DNA from: Candidatus Hydrogenedentota bacterium
GTDB lineage: Bacteria; Hydrogenedentota; Hydrogenedentia; Hydrogenedentales; CAITNO01
Length of the DNA stretch: 64,000 nucleotides
Direction: 5' to 3'
Assembly (NCBI GenBank): GCA_903893795.1
Contig: CAITNO010000106.1
Coordinates: forward strand, 248,001-312,000
Shown: positions 44,650 through 53,033 of the stretch, one piece after another
Position numbering within the stretch: position 1 is the first letter of the stretch
How the letters are laid out: every line of letters starts with the position of its first letter
Notes under the pieces: model-generated
Seen by the model: only the letters and a program-made list of their open reading frames with translations
Told to the model about the DNA's origin: nothing
Database searches by the model: none
Program-made: the position numbers and the translations under genes

Positions 44650-45540
44650 ATGGTTACTCGGAGGCGTTTTCTCGGTTTCTTGGGCGCGCTGGTCTTCTTG
44701 GCCGGGGCCGGTCTCTGCCTGCCCGCCCAGGGCGCCGACATCCGCATACTGATTGTGGGCGACAGTTGGGCCAATGACATCCGGGTGTGGCACTCGATGG
44801 AGGCGGCGTTCAGAAAGGCAGGCATGGCCAGCTTCGGCATTGCCGGCGCCACCACCGCCGTGGGCGGCAGCGAGGCGGCCCAATGGGCCACCAAGGAATA
44901 CCAGGACAAAATCGCCGCGGAACTGGCCGCCCACCCCACCATAGACACGGTACATCTGATTATTGGCGGCAATGACCTGATCAACAAGATCAGGTTCGAC
45001 AACGTGTTCAAGAAGTGGGATGAAAAGCGCCGCCTGGGCGAGTGGCGCATCATCGCCGCAAACATCCGCAAAATCGTTGAATTCTGCCTGTCCAATCCGC
45101 AGGTCAAGCATGTGGCCCTCATCGGATACGACTACTTCAACGCCCAGACGGCCAAGGAAAGCCTGGGCGCGCGGGGACATGAGTTTCATTTTGGCGGCAT
45201 GACCCAGGTCCAGGTCAACCAGTGCTTCATCGAGGTGGAGCGGCTCAAACTTGAAATGGCGAAGGAAATCAAGGGCTGCACCTATGTGCAGAACTTCGGG
45301 CTCGCCCAGCATTTCTTTGACGAGCCGAAAGGTGCGCCCGCGCCGGGCGGTCCCCCGGACTACAAACCCTTCCCCGGCGGCAATCCCGAATTTGCCATGC
45401 CCGACCGGGCCTTCAATCCCGTGGACGTGGCCGGTCACACCTATGCCGGTGACGGCATCCATCCGAACAAAGAGACGCAGGAGCGCATGTGCCTGCACGC
45501 CATCGACCTGTGCTACCGGGAATGGTTTGCCGCCAAATAG
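44650..45540 (+). CDS. SGNH/GDSL hydrolase, copy 1
   Basis: 296 residues from ATG 44650; the frame upstream to 44443 is a shadow. The N-terminal TRRRFLGFLGA is a Tat-type twin-arginine signal with hydrophobic core. Block I is VGDSWAND with the catalytic Ser, LIIGGNDLI is the GxND block, and GDGIHPNKE is the block with the catalytic Asp-His. Family: secreted esterases, often de-O-acetylating sugars. It is clearly paralogous to the gene at 48513 (same MTQ.QVNQCFI, PKGAPAPG and GDG.HP segments). The sialidase-like gene lies 110 bases upstream. Confidence 0.88.
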   Translation: MVTRRRFLGFLGALVFLAGAGLCLPAQGADIRILIVGDSWANDIRVWHSMEAAFRKAGMASFGIAGATTAVGGSEAAQWATKEYQDKIAAELAAHPTIDTVHLIIGGNDLINKIRFDNVFKKWDEKRRLGEWRIIAANIRKIVEFCLSNPQVKHVALIGYDYFNAQTAKESLGARGHEFHFGGMTQVQVNQCFIEVERLKLEMAKEIKGCTYVQNFGLAQHFFDEPKGAPAPGGPPDYKPFPGGNPEFAMPDRAFNPVDVAGHTYAGDGIHPNKETQERMCLHAIDLCYREWFAAK

Positions 45541-45549
45541 TCCGTCGCG

Positions 45550-45900
45550 CTACAGTTTGTAGATAAAGGGGGACACATGGGTGGCGCCGCCTGTGAAGAG
45601 GGCAAATCCCATGGACAGCAGCATGAAGCCGAAAACGAGCGCCACCAGCGCTATATTGATCCACCCAAGCAGGGTGCCCGCCAGGGCAAAGCCCCGCGCG
45701 TCCTGGGACATCACCCCCCGGCGGATCTTGCCGAGCGAGAGATGGCCGAGCACAACGGCCGGCACCGAGCACAGCGGTCCGCAGCAGAGCACATAAGAGA
45801 GAATCCCCAGTACCATGCTTGCAATGGCCTGACCGTTGCCTGCCGTTGGTGGCGGTGGCGGAGTAGCGAAGGGCGTATCCTGACAGTCTGTTTCACTCAT
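45550..45900 (-). CDS. DUF4190-type small membrane protein
   Basis: 116 residues: a Pro-rich N-terminus (FATPPPPPTAGNGQA), then two hydrophobic helices (ASMVLGILSYVLCCGPLCSVPAVVLGHLSL and LGWINIALVALVFGFMLLSM). The first helix has the conserved G/C-rich pattern of DUF4190 proteins. Function unknown. It lies between the SGNH gene 9 bases upstream on the opposite strand and the beta-helix gene. Confidence 0.75.
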   Translation of the reverse strand: MSETDCQDTPFATPPPPPTAGNGQAIASMVLGILSYVLCCGPLCSVPAVVLGHLSLGKIRRGVMSQDARGFALAGTLLGWINIALVALVFGFMLLSMGFALFTGGATHVSPFIYKL

Positions 45901-45913
45901 GACGTTCTATTCC

Positions 45914-48103
45914 TCATTTTTGGTTCCGCCTGCGCAGTACCCGGCATCGCCTTATCCCTGTCAGAGTAAGTGCCGCCACAGCGACTGCCAGGGCAGGCAC
46001 ACCGGCAGCGGGCAGGGACCCGTCGCCCGTAATCTGCGGCGACGCGGCGGCGGTCACATAGGCCTGCATGCCGCCGCCCGCAGCGCGGACACTGTCATAT
46101 TCTCCCGCGTTCTGGTGTCCGTCCCCATCCGCGTCGCCCCGGTCAGACAGAAGTTCCCCGGCCGGTGTCTGGTAGCTTTGCGTCAGGCCGAAATTGGCGG
46201 CAAGGCGGCCCTGCATCTCCGCGCTGACCGACAGGAGCGCGGCCAGCACGTGCAGGAAGGGGCCAGTCTGCGCGCGCACGGCGTCCTTCTCCAGGTACAG
46301 CAGCGACAGGTTGGCGTAGTAGGCGCTCTCCACCGCGCCGTGGTTTCCCTCGTCCTGCTGGCACAGATAGTGCGAGGCCAGCGCCAGCGTCCACCGTTCG
46401 GGCACGATGCTGCCCGGCAGCAGGGGGGCATTGGGATTCTGCGCGCCCCACTGGTCGGCAAAGGCGGTCCACTCGCCCGAAAAGAGTGACTCGTAGCATG
46501 CACAGTCCAGGCAGGGCAGCGTTTCGACCGGTCCGCCCAGGCGTCGCGCCAACTGGTCGTCATAGAGCGAGTGGGGGTAAAGGAAACGTCCCTGGTCCTG
46601 TCCCTCCACCCAGTCTTCCGGCGCGGTGACCGCGTCCAAAGTGTCTTGGAGGGCCGTGTAAAGGGTGAGTCCCTCCGTGCCGATGACATAGCCCAGGCCG
46701 GACTGTGTGGACCGAATCATGCCGGTGCCGTGGGCGTTCCAGAAGGCGCACTGCGTCGCCGTGATGCCGGCGCCCGTGCTTTCCATGCTGCGGTTGATGG
46801 CCGACCAGCCGTCATCCAGCACGCAGGAATCCACCAAACAGGCCATCGCCAATTCGTGGTGGTATTCGGAGGTGGCCGGCACGCTGAGCGGGGAATCGGC
46901 GGCAAAGACGTTTCTTCCGCCCGAGCTGTGGCAACGCAGAAACACACAGCCCGTGGTGCCGAAGTTCCAGTTCTGGATGAAATTGTGGCGGCCGTCAATG
47001 CCGTCGCAGTCGCGGAACAGAATCTCGTTGCTCGTCCCCACCTCGTACAAATAGCCGCATCCGCCGCTGCCCCGGTTCTGCGCCTTTTCCAGGCGGCAGT
47101 CCGCCACGGTGACCCGTTTCGCGTCAAGGATGTGCAGGCCGCTGTTTTGCAGGTGCAGCCCCCGCGTGTCGGCCGACAGGGGGGAGGCAAAGGATTTCAG
47201 CCGCAGCGCCCAGCAGTCTCTGGCACCGGAAAACAGCACCAGGTGCTCCCGTTCCAGGGTCCACGCGTTCAGATAGTCCACCGCGTTGGACAGGCCCAGG
47301 TCGCAAATGCCGCAGTCGGAGAGGTAGCCCGATTCCACGCGGATGCTGGCGCTGTCGCGCAGTTTGGCGGGGTAGCGCAGCGGCACATCAAGCGTCACCC
47401 GGTTCGGCGTGACGCCGCTGTCCACCGCCGCCACCCTGCGCCGGAAGATGGGGCACCACTGGTTCAGCGACACGGACCAGGTGCCGGTCATGTTGTGTTC
47501 CGCCACAAAGTCCGGCGTGATGACCCAGCCCAAAGCAATGTCATCGCCCACGGCCAGCCCGCTGGCGTCGGCCACCTCCACAAAAGAGGCCCCGTTCTGT
47601 CCCTCCGTGGCCAGGGGAATATCGGTGCCCCGTGTCACACTGCCCGAAAAGCTCAGATGCGCCCGGTCATCCATGCCGCTCCATTGGGTGAAATAGACCC
47701 TACTCAATTCGGCACCAGCGCCCTGCAGCACGATGTTGGAATGGGTCACCAGCAGCGTGCCGTCGCAGCGGTACAGTCCCGCCGGAAAACGAACCACGCC
47801 TCCGCCCGCGGTTTGCGCGGCGTCGATGGCCGATTGAATGGCCGCCGTCGCATCCGATGTGCCGGTGCCGTCCGCCCCGTACAGCGTCACATCGAAGACC
47901 GTGCCGGTCGGGGGATCGGGCAGGGCCGCCTCGCCGTTCCGGTATCCCGCATAAGAGAAGTCGTGCAGAAAGGCCCCGCCCGATCCCGAGAATCCGGGCT
48001 GCCAGTTTTCCGGATAGAGCACACTCCGGTAGGGCGCGGCCATTGCCGCCGTCGCCAGGCAGGTCGCTACCGCCATGCACCATGCCCACTTCAATGCGCC
48101 CAT
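45914..48103 (-). CDS. Pectate-lyase-like beta-helix protein with C-terminal sorting-type tail
   Basis: 729 residues from ATG 48103 (AAAGGGGTGAGC). Signal peptide (VATCLATAAMAA). The N-terminal domain reads TVFDVTLYGADGTGTSDATAAIQSAIDAAQ, the start of the Pectate_lyase_3 beta-helix superfamily, followed by many short Gly-rich coils. The C-terminus carries GDGSLPAAGVPAL, a hydrophobic stretch AVAVAALTLTGI and RRCRVLRRR, resembling a tripartite sorting signal and similar to the tail at 20009. Role probably a surface polysaccharide lyase or hydrolase; the exact linkage cannot be told. It sits between the two SGNH paralogues. Confidence 0.83.
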   Translation of the reverse strand: MGALKWAWCMAVATCLATAAMAAPYRSVLYPENWQPGFSGSGGAFLHDFSYAGYRNGEAALPDPPTGTVFDVTLYGADGTGTSDATAAIQSAIDAAQTAGGGVVRFPAGLYRCDGTLLVTHSNIVLQGAGAELSRVYFTQWSGMDDRAHLSFSGSVTRGTDIPLATEGQNGASFVEVADASGLAVGDDIALGWVITPDFVAEHNMTGTWSVSLNQWCPIFRRRVAAVDSGVTPNRVTLDVPLRYPAKLRDSASIRVESGYLSDCGICDLGLSNAVDYLNAWTLEREHLVLFSGARDCWALRLKSFASPLSADTRGLHLQNSGLHILDAKRVTVADCRLEKAQNRGSGGCGYLYEVGTSNEILFRDCDGIDGRHNFIQNWNFGTTGCVFLRCHSSGGRNVFAADSPLSVPATSEYHHELAMACLVDSCVLDDGWSAINRSMESTGAGITATQCAFWNAHGTGMIRSTQSGLGYVIGTEGLTLYTALQDTLDAVTAPEDWVEGQDQGRFLYPHSLYDDQLARRLGGPVETLPCLDCACYESLFSGEWTAFADQWGAQNPNAPLLPGSIVPERWTLALASHYLCQQDEGNHGAVESAYYANLSLLYLEKDAVRAQTGPFLHVLAALLSVSAEMQGRLAANFGLTQSYQTPAGELLSDRGDADGDGHQNAGEYDSVRAAGGGMQAYVTAAASPQITGDGSLPAAGVPALAVAVAALTLTGIRRCRVLRRRNQK

Positions 48104-48512
48104 GCTCACCCCTTTGGACAATTGTCCGCCCGTTGCCGTGTCATCAAACGCCCGCGCAGGAACCACTGGAAAGAGTATACCCGCCCTGTGCCGTTTCGGG
48201 CATCTTCTTGGACCCCGTCCCCGGCATCATTCCGTATGGCGGAAATCGGTATTCCGCATGAGGGCATTTTCAACATGGATGGACAGGATATACAGGATGA
48301 AAAACATGCCGGCCCGCTTTCCCATCCTGTTCATCCTGCACATCCATGTAAAAATGGATTTCTTGTATTCAAGAGGGAGCGAGTGGCAAATGGATTCTTC
48401 CGTCGGCTCAGGGCGTCAATGGCCGCACCCCTTCCATTTGCATTTTGCCCGGTGGGTGCGTCACTGTCTGCGTTTAAGGAATAGTCCCACTGTTCCGGCA
48501 AAGGAGATTGTC
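48104..48512. other. Spacer with periodic inverted repeat upstream of SGNH copy 2
   Basis: No gene in about 400 bases. The centre holds a periodic ACAGGAT-type sequence and its inverted copy (see repeat 48274-48348). The ribosome site AAAGGAG stands before ATG 48513. Confidence 0.5.
48274..48348. repeat. Inverted repeat made of ACAGGAT-type periodic words
   Basis: The left arm (48274-48299) consists of CATGGATG, then ACAGGAT and ACAGGATG words. The right arm (48323-48348) is its reverse complement at about 22 of 26 bases: CATCCTGT, then CATCCTG and CATCCATG. The loop is about 23 bases. Related word repeats are listed at 52929, 54655 and 61797. Confidence 0.7.
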
Positions 48513-49406
48513 ATGACGGTTACCCGGCGGCGTTTTCTTGCTTCCTTGGGCGCGGCACTGTTACTGGGCGGTTGCTGCGTCTGCCTGCCCTGCTTCTGCG
48601 CCGAACCGCGCATCCTGCTGGTTGGTGACAGTTGGGCCCAGGGCATCTGGGTGGCCCACGTGATGGAGGCCGCCTTCAAGGATGCCGGCATGGGCGATGT
48701 CGCCATCGCCGGAGAGGTCACCGCCCTGGGGGGAACGCGGGCGGACCAGTGGGTAACGGCGGAATACCGCGCAATGATTGCCGGCGAACTCGCCAAGCAT
48801 CCCTCCATCGACACGGTGCATCTGGTCATTGGCGGCAACGACGTGCTCAAGCGGATCAAGGAGACCAACGTGTTCGAGGCGTGGGATGAAACGCGCCGCC
48901 AAAGCGAGTGGAAGGGCATCGCCGACAACGTCCAAACTATCGTCCAATACTGCCTTTCCTTCCCGCAGGTCCGGCACGTGGTCCTCGGCGGCTATGACTA
49001 CCTCAACGCCAAGACGGCCAAAGAGGCGCTGGCCGCGCTCGGCCAGCACTTCGATTTCGGCGGCATGACCCAGACCCAGGTCAACCAGTGTTTCATCGCG
49101 GTGGAGACACTCAAGCGCGACGTGGCGAAGGAGATCAAGGGCTGCGCCTATGTTCACAACTTCGGCCTGGCCCAGCACCATTTCGATGTGCCCAAAGGCG
49201 CGCCCGCGCCGGGCGACCCGCCCGACTACAGCCCCTTCCCCGGCGGCAATCCCGACTATCCCATGCCCGACCAGGCCTTCACGGCCGTGACCGTTGGCTC
49301 CCAAACCTTCGCCGGAGACGGTGTCCATCCCAGCGAGGACACCCACAAACGCATGATCCTTCACGCGATAGACCAGTGCTACCGCGGTTGGTTTGCCGGA
49401 AAATAG
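48513..49406 (+). CDS. SGNH/GDSL hydrolase, copy 2
   Basis: 297 residues. TRRRFLASLGA is again a twin-arginine-type signal with a Cys-rich core (LLLGGCCVCLPCFCA). Catalytic blocks VGDSWAQG, IGGNDVL and GDGVHPSED match those at 44650; well over half of the residues agree by eye. The duplicate flanks the beta-helix gene, so the pair may act on the same glycan with different ester positions. AAAGGAG precedes ATG 48513. The ABC-F gene follows about 90 bases later. Confidence 0.88.
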   Translation: MTVTRRRFLASLGAALLLGGCCVCLPCFCAEPRILLVGDSWAQGIWVAHVMEAAFKDAGMGDVAIAGEVTALGGTRADQWVTAEYRAMIAGELAKHPSIDTVHLVIGGNDVLKRIKETNVFEAWDETRRQSEWKGIADNVQTIVQYCLSFPQVRHVVLGGYDYLNAKTAKEALAALGQHFDFGGMTQTQVNQCFIAVETLKRDVAKEIKGCAYVHNFGLAQHHFDVPKGAPAPGDPPDYSPFPGGNPDYPMPDQAFTAVTVGSQTFAGDGVHPSEDTHKRMILHAIDQCYRGWFAGK

Positions 49407-49496
49407 ATTCCCGCGGTTCGCCCCGCACCTCGGCCATAGGCTACAATCCTGCCCGCGCGTCGATTCGCACGCGTCCACACCCAAGGAGATTACCCC

Positions 49497-51173
49497 GTGG
49501 CGGAACAATACATATTCACCATGCTCGGCCTGAACAAGTTCTACGGCCAGAAGCAGGTGCTCAAGGACATCAATCTCTGCTTCTATCCCGGCGCCAAGAT
49601 CGGCATCGTCGGCGAGAACGGCTCCGGCAAATCGACGGTCCTGCGCATCATGGCCGGCGTTGACCAGGAGTTTCAGGGCCGTGCCGAACTGTCGCGCGGC
49701 TACCGCGCCGGTTTCGTGCCGCAGGAACCCGTGCTCGACCCGGACCTCACCGTGCGCGGCACCATCGAGGGCGCCTTCGGCGAGATCAAGGCGCTGCTGG
49801 ACGAGTTCAATGCGTTGTCCGAAAGCATGGGCGAAGCCATGGACGACGATGAAATGCAGAAGGCGCTTGACCGCATGGGCGAGCTTCAGGACAAGCTCGA
49901 CGCCAAGGATGCCTGGAACTTGGACCAGCGGCTCAATCAGGCCAGCGAGGCGCTCTGCCTGCCCGAGGACGACCGCCTGGTGGGCACGCTCAGCGGCGGC
50001 GAGAAGCGCCGCGTGGCGCTCTGCCGCGCGCTGCTCGAACAGCCCGACCTGCTCCTCCTCGACGAGCCGACAAACCATCTCGACGCGGAGACCATTGACT
50101 GGCTGGAGGCGCAGTTGCGCGACTACCCCGGCACGGTGATCATCGTTACCCACGACCGCTACTTTCTCGACAATGTGACCAAGTGGATTCTCGAACTGGA
50201 AGGCACCCGCGGCATCCCCTGGGAGGGCAATTACTCCTCGTGGATCGAGCAGAAGCTCGCCGCCTTCGCCCAGCAGGAGCGCGGCGACTCGACGCGCGGT
50301 CGCGCGCTGCGGCGCGAGCTCGACTGGATCCGCATGAGCAACAAGACCCGCAACGAGATGAGCCGCGCGCGGCTCTCGCAGTACGAGCAGTTGGTCGCCC
50401 GCGAAAATGCCGCCGCCAAGGGCGACGGCGCCGTCATCCAGATTGCGCCCGGCCCGCCGCTTGGTGAGCAGGTCGTCGAGTTCCAGGGCGCGACAAAGAG
50501 TTTCGGCGAGCAGACCCTCTTCGAGAAACTCAGCTTCATCGTGCCCAAGGCCGCGCTCATCGGCATCATCGGCCCCAACGGCACCGGCAAGACGACCCTG
50601 CTGCGCATGATCACCGGAGCCGAGCAGGCCGACGCGGGCAACGTCGTCATCGGCAGTTCAGTCAAGCTGTCCTACGTGGACCAGGAGCGCTCCGCGCTCG
50701 GCGGCGACGTGAGCCTGCTCGACGAGGTGGGCGGCGGATTGGACGAAATCGAACTGGGCAAACAGCGCATTCCGATCCGCAAATACCTCAGCCAGTTTGG
50801 ATTCCGCGGCGCCGACCAGCAGAAAACCGCCGGCCAGCTTTCCGGCGGCGAACGCAACCGCTGCAACCTCGCCAAGCTGCTCAAGGACGGCGGCAACGTG
50901 CTCATGCTCGACGAGCCGACCAACGACCTCGACGTGAACACCCTGCGTCTGCTGGAGGAGGCCCTGCTCGACTTCAGCGGCTGCGCGCTCGTCATCAGCC
51001 ACGACCGCTTCTTCTTGGACCGCATCTGCACGCACCTGCTCGTGTTCGAGGGCGAAGGCAGCGTGCGCTGGTTCCAGGGCAACTACTCCGAATACGAGGA
51101 ATGGCGCCTGCGCGAACTCGGCTCGCGCCTCTTCGAAAACCGCCGAGCAAGGTACCGCAAGCTGGTGAAATAG
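49497..51173 (+). CDS. ettA: Energy-dependent translational throttle protein, ABC-F
   Basis: 558 residues starting at GTG 49497 with AAGGAGAT just upstream. Two ATPase domains in one chain: Walker A GENGSGKST and GPNGTGKTT, signatures LSGGEKRR and LSGGERNR, Walker B LLLLDEPTNHLD and VLMLDEPTNDLD. An extra arm in domain 1 (FGEIKALLDEFNAL) and the short linker RALRRELDWIRMSNKTRNEMSRARL match EttA, which binds the ribosomal E site and gates the first peptide bond by ATP level. Length and motifs fit the family well. Confidence 0.95.
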   Translation: MAEQYIFTMLGLNKFYGQKQVLKDINLCFYPGAKIGIVGENGSGKSTVLRIMAGVDQEFQGRAELSRGYRAGFVPQEPVLDPDLTVRGTIEGAFGEIKALLDEFNALSESMGEAMDDDEMQKALDRMGELQDKLDAKDAWNLDQRLNQASEALCLPEDDRLVGTLSGGEKRRVALCRALLEQPDLLLLDEPTNHLDAETIDWLEAQLRDYPGTVIIVTHDRYFLDNVTKWILELEGTRGIPWEGNYSSWIEQKLAAFAQQERGDSTRGRALRRELDWIRMSNKTRNEMSRARLSQYEQLVARENAAAKGDGAVIQIAPGPPLGEQVVEFQGATKSFGEQTLFEKLSFIVPKAALIGIIGPNGTGKTTLLRMITGAEQADAGNVVIGSSVKLSYVDQERSALGGDVSLLDEVGGGLDEIELGKQRIPIRKYLSQFGFRGADQQKTAGQLSGGERNRCNLAKLLKDGGNVLMLDEPTNDLDVNTLRLLEEALLDFSGCALVISHDRFFLDRICTHLLVFEGEGSVRWFQGNYSEYEEWRLRELGSRLFENRRARYRKLVK

Positions 51174-51182
51174 CCGTCACGG

Positions 51183-51372
51183 CGGAGGGATTCTGAATTC
51201 AGGAGCCAGAATTCAGAATCCAGAAGAAGGCGGAAGAAGACGAAAGAAGAAGACGGCAGACAGGAATGTCTGCCCCACATTTTCCACCGTCCCCAATTCT
51301 TTCTCCTCGTTCCCAAGTTGAACTTGGAAACGCACTTGCCTGCGAAGTTGCACTTCGCGAATGTTCACATCT
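51183..51372. repeat. Hairpin and GAATTC-word spacer cluster
   Basis: Starts with GAATTC/AGAATCCAGAAG-type words (51192-51230), shared with 61747-61785. Then hairpins GGCAGACA-GGAA-TGTCTGCC (51255-51274), CCAAGTT-G-AACTTGG (51313-51327) and GCGAAGT-TGC-ACTTCGC (51342-51358). It separates ettA from the convergent permease gene. Confidence 0.7.
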
Positions 51373-51376
51373 CCCG

Positions 51377-52783
51377 TCAAAACAGCGGCGAGGGGTGCTT
51401 CTGATAGACCTCGTTGTCGTTGGCGATGAATTTGCACAGACGCCGGTAGCAGAACACCAGCGCCGCCGCCAGCAGCGCGAGACCGGCAACGGGCAGGAGC
51501 GGCATGATGAAAGAGGGCTCGGCCAGTTTGACCATCATTCCCGCGAAGCCAACCAGGAGGAGCGACAGTATCATGCTCTCCTTGTTTTGCCCCTCTCCAC
51601 TGCGAACGGCGTAGGGATAGACAAAGAGCAGGATGGCCTCGACGCTCAGCCCCATCGACAACAACGTATGCATGGAAATCCCAACGTTCTGGCGGGTCCA
51701 GAACCACCATGCCTCGGCGCCCAAGACCAACAAGCTCGGCACCACGCTCAGCAGTTGGACCGCCATCGCGCAAAACGCCAGGCGTTCGCGGCTGATCGGC
51801 AGCGCACGGCATGCGCGCGCCGCCGGCAGCCACAGCATGATGATTAGCATGTTGCCGGTCATGCAGATGAGAACCGGCACCAGCAGGAAGATTTCGACGC
51901 TGTCTTTGTCCGGCGTCCCTTGCCACGAAAGGCCCACAACGGCGGCCAGGACCGCCGTGAGGACAGCGCACACCAGGCCGGTGCTTGCCGCCGCCAGCAG
52001 GGGAAAGCAGCGGTCCTGCCAGCGCCGCCGTGCAAAAGCCGCCTGTTTGGGCGCCGATGGTTGGGCGAACACGATGCCTTTCATCATGCGCGTATCCATC
52101 AGCCACTGCCGCCGGAAAAGGAAGGAACTCCATAGCAGCAGAAGCGCGGTGGACGCCGCGACACCCGCAAGACGCACGGTGCTGGTCTCCCGGTTCACCG
52201 ACAGAACGGCGGCGAAAATGACGGCCACAGCCGCCAGAGACCCGGCGAGGTACGCGGCAGGGACCCATGGCCCCTTTCCAGCGCCGGCAGTGCGCATTGA
52301 CCGCCAACTGGCCGAATTCGGCAACCCGACGAGCAGGAACTGGGACATGGCCATCACGGAAACATAGGCGGCACATCTTCCCAACGTCGACAGCGTCGCC
52401 CCGAAGACAACCACACCCGCAAGAAGCGCCAAGATCCCCGACGCGATCAATAGAATGAGCGGGATGCCAACATACTGCAGCCACAGGGCCATTGCCGCGC
52501 TTTCTTCCGTCAGGGGCAGGGTGCGAATTGCCTTGGGGTCCGGATGCTCCGCCTGTCGGCCTGGTTTGGGCAGGTCATTGCTGAGCAGGAAAAGGACAAA
52601 GAACGCCGACCAGCCAACCCCTTCCTTACTTTGCATGGCAAATCTGACTGCGGGAAATATCAGCGCAATGAGCCCATTCGTTGCTGCCATTAGCAGCACC
52701 CTGCGCCGGCGCCGTTGCAGGTAGTCGCGAAGGAGCAGCCGGATCTCGGGCCATTCGTATGACGCGCGGTGGATAGTATTCAT
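51377..52783 (-). CDS. ABC-2-like membrane protein, permease paralogue 4
   Basis: 468 residues with about ten hydrophobic segments. It has the pair of LP motifs seen in the whole cluster: TLPLTEESAAM (about 88-98) and ALPISRERLAF (about 330-340). The N-terminus is basic (LLRDYLQRRRRRVLL) before the first helix. Probable role: membrane half of an ABC transporter served by the ATPase at 57890. Fourth in the series and the most divergent (its C-terminus lacks the SGWH/SAWH...RHGDCY tail of paralogues 2 and 3). It is 250 bases from paralogue 3. Confidence 0.78.
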   Translation of the reverse strand: MNTIHRASYEWPEIRLLLRDYLQRRRRRVLLMAATNGLIALIFPAVRFAMQSKEGVGWSAFFVLFLLSNDLPKPGRQAEHPDPKAIRTLPLTEESAAMALWLQYVGIPLILLIASGILALLAGVVVFGATLSTLGRCAAYVSVMAMSQFLLVGLPNSASWRSMRTAGAGKGPWVPAAYLAGSLAAVAVIFAAVLSVNRETSTVRLAGVAASTALLLLWSSFLFRRQWLMDTRMMKGIVFAQPSAPKQAAFARRRWQDRCFPLLAAASTGLVCAVLTAVLAAVVGLSWQGTPDKDSVEIFLLVPVLICMTGNMLIIMLWLPAARACRALPISRERLAFCAMAVQLLSVVPSLLVLGAEAWWFWTRQNVGISMHTLLSMGLSVEAILLFVYPYAVRSGEGQNKESMILSLLLVGFAGMMVKLAEPSFIMPLLPVAGLALLAAALVFCYRRLCKFIANDNEVYQKHPSPLF

Positions 52784-53033
52784 GGCGTATATCCCGCTAA
52801 GTTCAAGAAGCCTCTTTGAATCTTCTTGCTTCTGTAATACGGTTTTTCATTGTCTTGCCTGCTATTGCGAGAGTTCATCACTCGTATCCTGCCACTCAAT
52901 TTGCGCAATGCAAATGGCTGCCATGTTCTTCTTTGTGTTCTTTGCGCTCTTTGCGGTTAATTGCTCTTCTGCCCCTGTCTTTCTTCCGTGAAATTCCGTG
53001 AATTCCGTGGTTCAGCTTTTCCTGTCATCCGCC
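52784..53033. other. Spacer with periodic repeats
   Basis: No gene; carries the two periodic blocks described at 52929-53014. Confidence 0.45.
52929..53014. repeat. Periodic word repeats: TTTGCG-type and CCGTGAATT-type
   Basis: Block 1 (52929-52960) repeats TTCTTTGTG/TTCTTTGCG/CTCTTTGCGG in about 9-base steps. Its reverse complement, CCGCAAAGAGCGCAAAGAA..., is found at 61797-61825 with few changes. Block 2 (52983-53014) repeats CCGTGAAATT, CCGTGAATT, CCGTGGTT. Both are non-coding. Confidence 0.75.

Noticed and set aside
48274..48348. CRISPR-like array
   Set aside because: Words of 7-9 bases without spacers of constant length and no cas genes nearby.
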